From contig DASZZY010000181.1 of NCBI GenBank assembly GCA_036260395.1, forward strand, positions 1-19,148: a stretch of 19,148 nt of DNA. Direction: 5' to 3'. Under the pieces are notes generated by a model. It ran no database searches, was not told the DNA's origin, and saw only the letters and a list, made by a program, of their open reading frames with translations. Shown piece by piece: positions 12,948 to 19,148 of the stretch. Each line of letters starts with the position of its first letter. The stretch's first letter is position 1. Source of the stretch: DASZZY01 sp036260395 (GTDB lineage Bacteria; Actinomycetota; UBA4738; CALAEC01). Position numbers and translations under genes: made by a program.

Positions 12948-14105
12948 ATGGGCTCGAGGCGCATGGAGGCGATCCCAGGGTTCGGCATCGACCGGGTCGC
13001 CCGGGCGGCCGGAGAGGATCCCGAGGTCCTCCGGCTGGAGAACCTCGACACGGACGTCCCTCCCCATCCCGACGCCCTGGCGGCCACCCGAGAGGCCGTC
13101 GGGACGGATGAGGCGAACAGCTGGCTCCCGTTCCGCGGCAAGCACGGCCTCCGGCAGGCTGTCGCCGAGCAGCTGGAGGACCGCAGCGGCGTGGAGTACG
13201 ACCCGATGACGCAGATCGTGATCACCTGCGGCGAGGGCGACGCCATGGTCGACGCGCTCTTCGCCACCACGGACCCGGGCGAGGAGGTGATCCTGACCGA
13301 CCCGACCTACGCGGGGATGATCAACCGGGTCCGGATCGTCGGGGCCGTACCCCGGATGGTCCCGCTGGTGGCCGATAGCGGGGAGTGGCGCCTCGATCTC
13401 GAGGCCCTGGAGGCGGCCGCCGGCCCGCGGACGCGTGCGCTGTTCGTGGCCAACCCCGGGATGCCGACGGGACACGTGTTCTCGGCCGAGGAGTGGGACG
13501 CGGCGGCGTCCCTGTGCCGGGACCGAGACATCTGGCTGATCCATCTGGCGTGGATGGAGCGGATCCTGTTCGACGGCCGGGAGTTCCGCCATCCCGCGTC
13601 GCTCGCCGGCTTGGCGGACCGGGTCATCACCGTCGGCTCGGTTTCCATGGAGCAGCGGATGATCGGGTGGCGCATCGGGTGGGTCGCGGCTCCCGAGGCG
13701 ATCGCCGATGACGTGACCAGGGCCCACATCTACAACGGCCTGACGGCCGGGGGGGTGGCCCAGGCGGGGGCGGTCGCCGCCCTCACCGCCGGAGCCGCCG
13801 ACCTGGAGGCTGCCGTGACCGAGTGGGAGGCGCGGCGCGACGAGATGCTCCGCCAGCTCGAGGGGCTCCCCGTCGTCCCGCCGGCCGGCGGGTGGTCGAT
13901 GCTGATGGACGTCGAGTCGCTGGGGCTCAAGGCGCCCGACCTCTCGGGGGCCCTCATCGACCAAAAGGTAGCGGCCACCCCGATGACGGCCTGGGGTGAG
14001 AAGGTGGCCCCTCGCCATGTCCGTTTCGTGTACAGCAAGGAGCCGGTGGAACGGCTGGCGCGGCTGGGCGACCGGGTCCGGGCCGCCCTCGATAGCCTCC
14101 GCTAG
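12948..14105 (+). CDS. Aminotransferase class I/II fold protein lacking the PLP-binding lysine (probable pseudoenzyme)
   Basis: This is a 385-residue intact frame with a strong AAGGAGG site before ATG 12948. The whole fold-type I layout is present: substrate-domain start, ITCGEGDAMVDAL (about 92-104), PGEEVILTDPTY (110-121), the NPxxPTG loop (169-175), the ring-binding strand, the lysine strand, and the C-terminal carboxylate-binding Arg (HVRF, R359). Key residues differ. Using aspartate aminotransferase numbering, Asn194 is M172 (NPGMPTG), Asp222 is L200 and Tyr225 is M203 (LIHLAWMERILFDG), and Lys258 is M234 (VGSVSMEQRMIGWRIGW). The phosphate-cup residues S231, S233 and R242 remain. The Asn and Tyr changes may be normal for this subfamily, judging from related sequences I recall. 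Loss of Lys and Asp should abolish Schiff-base chemistry. A binding or regulatory role is inferred. Confidence 0.88.
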   Translation: MGSRRMEAIPGFGIDRVARAAGEDPEVLRLENLDTDVPPHPDALAATREAVGTDEANSWLPFRGKHGLRQAVAEQLEDRSGVEYDPMTQIVITCGEGDAMVDALFATTDPGEEVILTDPTYAGMINRVRIVGAVPRMVPLVADSGEWRLDLEALEAAAGPRTRALFVANPGMPTGHVFSAEEWDAAASLCRDRDIWLIHLAWMERILFDGREFRHPASLAGLADRVITVGSVSMEQRMIGWRIGWVAAPEAIADDVTRAHIYNGLTAGGVAQAGAVAALTAGAADLEAAVTEWEARRDEMLRQLEGLPVVPPAGGWSMLMDVESLGLKAPDLSGALIDQKVAATPMTAWGEKVAPRHVRFVYSKEPVERLARLGDRVRAALDSLR

Positions 14106-14211
14106 GCCCCGCCTCCCCCAGCCGATCGCTCGTTCCCTCCCGTGCCGTGCTTCTCCACATCCGTGCCGCCCATCTCCACGCCCCAGGGCTGACGGAGAGG
14201 AAGGAGGCGCG

Positions 14212-14445
14212 ATGGCCCTGTTCATGGAGGTGCATGGCGGAGCGGTGATCGGCGACGTCCAGACGGCTCAGCGGACTCCGGAGGGCCATGGGATCCAGGC
14301 GGTCGCGTTGCTCCGCCACTCGGCCGAGCGGGCCCGCGAGGTGCTGTCCCTGGTTCGGGCGCCCAGCCGCGAGGCGATGGGAGCCTCCTGCCGCGAGGGC
14401 GGCCGTGCCGAGCACATCCTCGAGCTCCCCAGCTTCGTGGCCTGA
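14212..14445 (+). CDS. Small DUF4242-like protein
   Basis: This 77-residue protein has an excellent ribosome binding site (GAGGAAGGAGG) before ATG 14212. The start MALFMEVH and the block VLSLVRAPSREAM near residues 44-56 resemble DUF4242 proteins, a small ferredoxin-like family that includes a nickel-binding Streptomyces protein. H8 is kept. The other usual family landmarks, as I recall them (an AH pair, a Trp and the later HxxxHG), are replaced by AQ and by ASCREGGRAE. So the metal-binding role is doubtful and the assignment tentative. It ends 19 bases before the dehydrogenase gene and is likely in the same operon. The 106 bases upstream (14106-14211) hold no other gene. Confidence 0.6.
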   Translation: MALFMEVHGGAVIGDVQTAQRTPEGHGIQAVALLRHSAERAREVLSLVRAPSREAMGASCREGGRAEHILELPSFVA

Positions 14446-14464
14446 CCGCGCGGAAGGAGGAGAC

Positions 14465-15688
14465 ATGATCGAAGTCATCGCGCTGGCCGGCATGATGGCC
14501 GGGAGTGAGCCGGCCTCCGGTACGAGGGGGAGGGTGTCCAAGGCCGTGCAGACAGGCTGGGACGGGGAGCGGATCGCCACCGCGACCCATCCGGGGACCG
14601 GGGCCCGGCTGTTCGTGTTCATCCACTCGACGCGGCTGGGGCCGGCGTGCGGGGGGACGCGGATGCGCGTCTACCCCTCGATCGCGGATGCCATGGCCGA
14701 CGGCATGCGCCTGGCCGCCGGGATGACCCGTAAGAACGCCGTGGCCGGGTTGCCGCTCGGTGGAGGGAAGGCCGTCATCGCGGTTCCCGAGCTCCCCACA
14801 GGCGCGGCCCGCCGGGACCTGTTCCACCGGTACGGAGACCTGGTCAACTCGCTCGGCGGCGAGTTCCTCACCGGCGTCGACATGAACACGACGCCCGAGG
14901 ACTTCGACGTGATGGGCGACGTCTCCCCGTACGCGTTCACCCGTACCGCGGAGCGTGGCGGCTCCGGTGACGCCTCGCCGTACACGGCCCTCGGCGTGCT
15001 CCACGGCATCCGCGCCAGCGTCGAGCGAGTGTTCGGCTCGCCGGATGTCGGGGGGCGCTCCGTCTTGGTGCAGGGCGTCGGAGCGGTCGGAAGCAGCCTG
15101 GCCCGGCTGCTGACGGCCGACGGAGCCCGCGTGGGCGTCAGCGACCTCGACGGGGACCGGGCGCGGGCGGTGGCCGCCGAGATCGGCGCGGCCGTCGTCC
15201 CCGCCGGCTCGGTCCTGCGCATCGAGGCCGACGTCCTGGCGCCGTGCGCGGCCGGCGGTCTGCTCAACGAGCGTTCCATCTCCACCCTGGGCGCGCGAGT
15301 CGTGGCCGGGTCCGCCAACAACCAGCTCGGGACTCCCGAGGACGCCGACCGGCTCCATCGGGCCGGCATCCTCTATGCCCCGGACTACGTCATCAGCGCC
15401 GGCGGGGTGCTCCAGGCCGTCGGCCTGGACCTCCTCGGATGGTCGGCCGATCACGTCCGGCGCCGGGTCGCGGGGATCGGCGACACGCTCCGGGAGGTCT
15501 ATGAGATGGCTCGGGAACACGGCACCAGCACGGAAGCCGCCGCCGCCGCGCTCGCCGACCGGCGGCTGGCGGAGGCTTCGGCGGGTCGGGAGAGCAGCCG
15601 AACGCAAGCCCCAGGGCACGGGCCGCACAGACCGGACGCATCGGGGCGGAACCGATCGATGAAGCGCGGCCGTCGAGCCGACGGGTAG
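14465..15688 (+). CDS. Glu/Leu/Phe/Val dehydrogenase family protein
   Basis: This 407-residue protein is of the leucine/valine/phenylalanine dehydrogenase type, which converts an L-amino acid and NAD+ to the 2-oxo acid, ammonia and NADH. GPACGGTRM (59-67) is the glycine-rich substrate loop. K90 (MTRKNAVAG) and catalytic K102 (PLGGGKAV) are present. VLVQGVGAVGSSLA, with the GxGxxG fold near 204-209, and D227 bind NAD. SANNQL at 283-288 is the conserved NAD/amide motif. The first 25 residues precede the usual start and the last ~40 (RESSRTQAPGHG and on, Arg-rich) are an extension of unknown role. GGAAGGAGG precedes ATG 14465. It lies between the DUF4242-like gene and the AAA regulator, and downstream of the lysine-less aminotransferase homologue. 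Confidence 0.9.
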   Translation: MIEVIALAGMMAGSEPASGTRGRVSKAVQTGWDGERIATATHPGTGARLFVFIHSTRLGPACGGTRMRVYPSIADAMADGMRLAAGMTRKNAVAGLPLGGGKAVIAVPELPTGAARRDLFHRYGDLVNSLGGEFLTGVDMNTTPEDFDVMGDVSPYAFTRTAERGGSGDASPYTALGVLHGIRASVERVFGSPDVGGRSVLVQGVGAVGSSLARLLTADGARVGVSDLDGDRARAVAAEIGAAVVPAGSVLRIEADVLAPCAAGGLLNERSISTLGARVVAGSANNQLGTPEDADRLHRAGILYAPDYVISAGGVLQAVGLDLLGWSADHVRRRVAGIGDTLREVYEMAREHGTSTEAAAAALADRRLAEASAGRESSRTQAPGHGPHRPDASGRNRSMKRGRRADG

Positions 15689-15712
15689 GGTACGAGCGGA
15701 AGGGGGCCGGAC

Positions 15713-18700
15713 TTGGAGGGAAGCCCTCCGTTGCATCGCGACGGAGCCGACACGGCCGCTCGGTCTGCGGATCCTCACCGTGTCTTCGTGGGGCGGAAGA
15801 AGGAGCTCGACGCCCTGGTCGGGGCCTTCGAGGATGCCCGGGAGGGTCGCGGGCGGCTGTTCCTCCTCGGGGGAGAGCCAGGGATCGGCAAGAGCCGTCT
15901 GGCCGACGAGGTCTCGGTGCTGGCCCAGGAGCGTGGCGCCGTCGTTCTCTGGGGGCGGTGCTGGGAAGCCGGCGGGGCGCCGCCCTATTGGCCATGGGTC
16001 CAGGTACTCCGCGCCCACATCCGAAGCAGCGATCCGGCTCGGCTCATCGACGACATCGGTGACGGCGCACCCGACCTGATGCAGGTGGTTCCGGAGATCC
16101 GGCGGTTGCTCCCAGAGGTGCCGTCGCCTCCGGCGGTCGATGCGGAAACCGCTCGGTTCCGCTTGTTCCAGGCGATGGCGGAACTGGTGCGTCGAGCGGC
16201 CACGACCGACCCGTTGGTCCTGCTGCTCGACGATCTCCAGGCGGCCGACGAGCCCTCGTTGCTGCTCCTGCAGTTCATCGCTCGCGAGCTGGCCGACGCA
16301 CGCGTGCTGCTCGTCGGCACGTATCGGGATACGGACCTCACAGAGGACCATCCGCTGATGGGGGCTCTGGCGGAGCTGATCCGGGAGCCGGTCACGAATC
16401 GACTGTCCCTTCAGGGACTACCTGAGACCGACGTGGGCACGTTGATCGAAGAGGTCTCGGGCGTTTCCGTCACCGAGACCGTGGTGACGACGCTCTACCG
16501 CGAGACGGAAGGGAATCCCCTTTTCCTCCTCGAGGTGGTCCGACTCCTGGCGGCGGAGGGCCGGCTGGAGACGGTGGGAGAGGATGACCGGCTCACGATC
16601 CCGCAGGGGGTCCGAGAGGTCATCGGACGCCGGCTCAAGCGCTTGTCCGAAGACAGCGTGCGTGTGTTGAGCGTGGCTTCCGTCCTGGGCCGGGAGTTCA
16701 GCCTGGAGCCGCTGCGGAGGATGACCGAGCGCTCCTCAGACCGGCTCCTGGAGGTCCTCGACGAGGCGCTCGCCGCTCGGCTGATCTCGGAGGTCCCCGG
16801 GGCGCTGGGGAGGCTTCGGTTCTCACACGCGCTCGTGGCCGACACGTTCTACGAGCGGCTGAGCGCGGCGGAGCGGCTTCGGCATCATCGGCGCGCCGGC
16901 GAGGCGCTCGAGGCCCTGTATGCACCCGACACCGAAGGCCACCTGGCCGAGATCGCCCACCACTTCATCCAGGCGGCGCCCGCCGGGGAGTTCGAGACCG
17001 CGGTGCGGTACGCGCGAGAGGCGGCGGAGCAGGCTCTGAGGCAGTTGGCGTACGAGGAGGCCGCGCGTCTGTTCGGTATGGCCCTCCAGGCCCTGGAGCT
17101 AGACCCGGCCCCGGTCCCAGGCGCCCGCGCCGACCTGCTCCTGGCCCTTGCGGACGCCCAGATCCGGTCCGGAGACCTCGCGACCGGCAAGGGGACCCTC
17201 ATTCGGGCAGCGGATGCCGCCAGGCGCTCGGCGGCTGCCGACCGCCTGGCCAGAGCCGCCCTCGCCTACGGAGGCCGCTTCGTCTGGCCCCGTGCGGGCT
17301 CGGACCCGCACATGCTCCCGCTGCTGGAGGAGGCGCTGGAGGCCGTCGGACCGGAAGATAGCGAGATCCGGATCCGGATCCAGGCTCGCCTGGCGGCGGC
17401 GCTCCGGGATGAGCCGTCGGGCGAACGACGCACCGGGATGAGTCAGGACGCCGTCGCGGCAGCACGGCGTCTCGGCGACCCCTCCGTCCTCGCTTACGCG
17501 CTGGCCGCGGACCTGGCCGCCGGGCTCGCTCCACCAGGGAGCCGGCAGGACAAGCTCGAGCGCGCGGAAGAGCTGGTACGGGTGGCGACAGCCGCTGGCG
17601 ACCTCGAGCTCCTGATCGAAGGCTTCGCCCATCAGCTGCTGCACTACCTTGCAGTCGGCGACGGACATCGCATGCGAGATGCCGCTTCCCAGATCGCCCA
17701 TGTCGCCACGGAGCTCCGGCAGCCGGCCCAGCACTGGCTGGTCACCTCGATTCGGGCCGTCCTGGCCCTGGCCGAGGGTCGTCCCATGGAGGCGGAGACC
17801 TTCCTCTTCCGCGCCCTCGAGCTCGGCGAGCGGGCGGACACCTGGCAGGCGATGACCTTCTCACGGATCCAGCTGTTCGGGGTCCGTCGCGAGCTGGGAA
17901 CGCTGGAAGGGCTCGACGAACCCCTCGAGGAGGCGATCCGTGAGTTCTCCTCACGCCCGATCTTCCGGTGCATCCTGGCGAACCTCTATGTCCGGCTTGG
18001 AAGGACCGACGAGGCCCGGCTGATCTTCGACCGGCTCGCCGAGGCCGAGTTCTCTCTGATCCCCAGGAACAACGACTGGTCGCTCAGCGTGGCGCTGCTG
18101 GCGGAGACGGCTGTGCTCCTCGGCGATGCGGCTCGTGCCGAGGCGCTGTATCGGATCATCGAGCCCCATGGTGGCCGTAACGTCGACACGCTCGAGCTGA
18201 CGACCGGCTGCCTCGCGCGCCAGCTCGGCATGCTGGCGTCCTTCCTGGGCCGGTGGGAGGACGCCGAGCGGCACTTCAACGAGGCTCGCGAGATGAACGC
18301 TCGTATGGGGTTCCGGACCTGGCTCGCTCATACCCTGCACGCCTGGGGAGCGATGCTGCTGGAGCGCGACGAGGTCGGCGACGGAGACCGAGGCGCCGAG
18401 CTGCTGGAGGAAGCGGCGTCCGCGGCTCGGGCCCTGGGGCTCGTGGCGCTGGCCGCCGACGTGGACGCGGCGCTCCGCCGGTCGGGCCGATCACCGATGG
18501 CCGCCATGCCGTCGAGGCCCGAGGCGCCCAGAGCCGTGTTCCGCCGAGAGGGCGAGTACTTCTCCATTGTGTACGAGGGGGACGCCTTCCGGCTGAAGGA
18601 CTCGAAGGGGCTCCGGCACCTGGCGCAGCTGCTGGCCCATCCGGGCCGGGAGATCCATGCCCTGGACCTGCTGACTCAGGCCGAGGGAGGACCGATGCGG

Positions 18701-19108
18701 GCTCTCGCCCCGTCCGAGAGCGGTGGGATGGACGTCGGCGGAGGGAGTGAAGAGATCCTGGATGCGCGGGCGCGGGAGGAATACCGCAGCCGTCTGAGGG
18801 ACCTCCAGGAGGAGATCGAGGAAGCGGAGTCCTTCGGCGATGCCGAGCGCGCCGCCCGCGCCAGGGAGGAGATGGAGTTCCTGGCGGCCGAGCTGGCCGG
18901 CGCCACCGGGCTGGGGGGGCGTGCCCGCAAGGCAGCCTCCGATGCGGAGCGGGCCCGGGTGAACGTCACGAAGGCGATCAAGGTCGCTCGGGACCGCATC
19001 CAGCAGCACAGTCCCGCGCTCGGCCGGTATCTGGCAGCGACGGTGCGGACCGGTACGTTCTGTTCCTACATGCCGGATCCGCGGGCGAAGACGTCCTGGC
19101 GGCTCTGA
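15713..19108 (+). CDS. Large AAA-type ATPase/TPR regulator with C-terminal winged-helix-like domain
   Basis: This is a 1131-residue protein starting at TTG 15713 after GGAAGGGGG, 24 bases after the dehydrogenase. VFVGRKKELDAL (24-35) begins an AAA_16-type STAND ATPase domain. Walker A is GEPGIGKS (54-61) and Walker B is LVLLLDD (168-174), followed by the arginine-rich sensor region (GTYRDTDL) and GNPLFLLEVVRLL. Residues about 420-920 are a helical TPR-like array (repeated ARLFGMALQALEL-type helices). Residues about 940-985 (EYFSIVYEGDAFRLKDSKGL, then LAHPGREIHAL) and a coiled coil lead to a C-terminal domain with RVNVTKAIKVARDRI and TVRTGTFCSYMPDP, typical of this actinobacterial/Chloroflexota regulator group. 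Homologues often have an N-terminal cyclase or SARP domain, absent here. It probably senses a ligand and controls transcription; the target is unknown. Confidence 0.85.
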   Translation: MEGSPPLHRDGADTAARSADPHRVFVGRKKELDALVGAFEDAREGRGRLFLLGGEPGIGKSRLADEVSVLAQERGAVVLWGRCWEAGGAPPYWPWVQVLRAHIRSSDPARLIDDIGDGAPDLMQVVPEIRRLLPEVPSPPAVDAETARFRLFQAMAELVRRAATTDPLVLLLDDLQAADEPSLLLLQFIARELADARVLLVGTYRDTDLTEDHPLMGALAELIREPVTNRLSLQGLPETDVGTLIEEVSGVSVTETVVTTLYRETEGNPLFLLEVVRLLAAEGRLETVGEDDRLTIPQGVREVIGRRLKRLSEDSVRVLSVASVLGREFSLEPLRRMTERSSDRLLEVLDEALAARLISEVPGALGRLRFSHALVADTFYERLSAAERLRHHRRAGEALEALYAPDTEGHLAEIAHHFIQAAPAGEFETAVRYAREAAEQALRQLAYEEAARLFGMALQALELDPAPVPGARADLLLALADAQIRSGDLATGKGTLIRAADAARRSAAADRLARAALAYGGRFVWPRAGSDPHMLPLLEEALEAVGPEDSEIRIRIQARLAAALRDEPSGERRTGMSQDAVAAARRLGDPSVLAYALAADLAAGLAPPGSRQDKLERAEELVRVATAAGDLELLIEGFAHQLLHYLAVGDGHRMRDAASQIAHVATELRQPAQHWLVTSIRAVLALAEGRPMEAETFLFRALELGERADTWQAMTFSRIQLFGVRRELGTLEGLDEPLEEAIREFSSRPIFRCILANLYVRLGRTDEARLIFDRLAEAEFSLIPRNNDWSLSVALLAETAVLLGDAARAEALYRIIEPHGGRNVDTLELTTGCLARQLGMLASFLGRWEDAERHFNEAREMNARMGFRTWLAHTLHAWGAMLLERDEVGDGDRGAELLEEAASAARALGLVALAADVDAALRRSGRSPMAAMPSRPEAPRAVFRREGEYFSIVYEGDAFRLKDSKGLRHLAQLLAHPGREIHALDLLTQAEGGPMRALAPSESGGMDVGGGSEEILDARAREEYRSRLRDLQEEIEEAESFGDAERAARAREEMEFLAAELAGATGLGGRARKAASDAERARVNVTKAIKVARDRIQQHSPALGRYLAATVRTGTFCSYMPDPRAKTSWRL

Positions 19109-19148
19109 GCGGCTGGGGGGTCGATGCCCGAAACGGCGGTGGGGGGGG

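Noticed and set aside
14130..14190. Imperfect direct repeat CCGTGC...TCTCCAC before the DUF4242-like gene
   Set aside because: Two short and imperfect copies; likely chance in GC-rich DNA.
15683..15693. GGGTAGGGTAC before the AAA gene as a SigB/SigF -10
   Set aside because: No GTTT-like -35 at 15-17 bases upstream; the stop codon of the dehydrogenase and a short gap suggest co-transcription instead.
14222..16351. Long minus-strand open frame (about 709 codons)
   Set aside because: Antisense to the dehydrogenase and AAA genes; no recognisable domain; explained by lack of stops in GC-rich DNA.

Overview
This is a very GC-rich window (third codon positions almost always G or C). It has strong GGAGG-type ribosome binding sites on some genes, apparently leaderless starts on others, GTG and TTG starts, two sites resembling the SigB/SigF stress-sigma consensus, a protein O-mannosyltransferase, and a WD40 protein with a C-terminal ending common in actinobacterial regulators. 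Together these suggest an uncultured or environmental Actinomycetota member. A high-GC Chloroflexota relative cannot be excluded. No rRNA, tRNA, CRISPR array, insertion sequence or phage gene was seen, so this looks like ordinary chromosome.

Layout. 1-427 (-): 5' part of a secreted RTX-type calcium-binding repeat protein, cut by the window edge. 593-1496 (+): decayed remnant of a WD40 protein, with a frameshift and an internal stop. 1537-3434 (+): a NodB-type polysaccharide deacetylase and a beta-propeller lipoprotein. 3510-4457 (+): an unusual fusion of hemerythrin, a lysine-rich tail and a DUF2188 domain, behind a stress-sigma-like promoter. A hairpin containing both stop codons separates it from a minus-strand block (4480-7554): small acidic protein, GT4 glycosyltransferase, radical SAM/SPASM protein and AlkB-like dioxygenase, the middle two overlapping by ATGA. 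7657-8022 (+): a cupredoxin lipoprotein. 8029-8799 (-): a 69-residue hypothetical protein and a macrodomain protein. 8822-9994 (+): a DAO-type FAD oxidoreductase, divergent from the macrodomain gene. 9998-11736 (-): a zincin-like metallopeptidase overlapping a protein mannosyltransferase. 11792-12880 (+): ychF, divergent from the mannosyltransferase gene. 12948-19108 (+): an aminotransferase-fold protein, a DUF4242-like small protein, a Glu/Leu/Phe/Val dehydrogenase and a large AAA/TPR regulator, the last three closely spaced. The final 40 bases after 19108 hold nothing recognisable.

Most notable points. (1) The aminotransferase at 12948-14105 is a full-length intact frame but lacks the PLP-binding lysine (Met instead) and the Asp that contacts the PLP ring, so it is probably a pseudoenzyme. 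It lies upstream of an amino-acid dehydrogenase. (2) Two divergent gene pairs (8799/8822 and 11736/11792) appear to share back-to-back -10 elements overlapping at one central TA. In the first pair both GTG starts lie exactly 6 nt after their -10, which predicts leaderless transcription both ways. (3) The hemerythrin/basic-tail/DUF2188 fusion looks like a stress-induced, possibly DNA-associated diiron protein. No defence system or complete novel operon could be shown.
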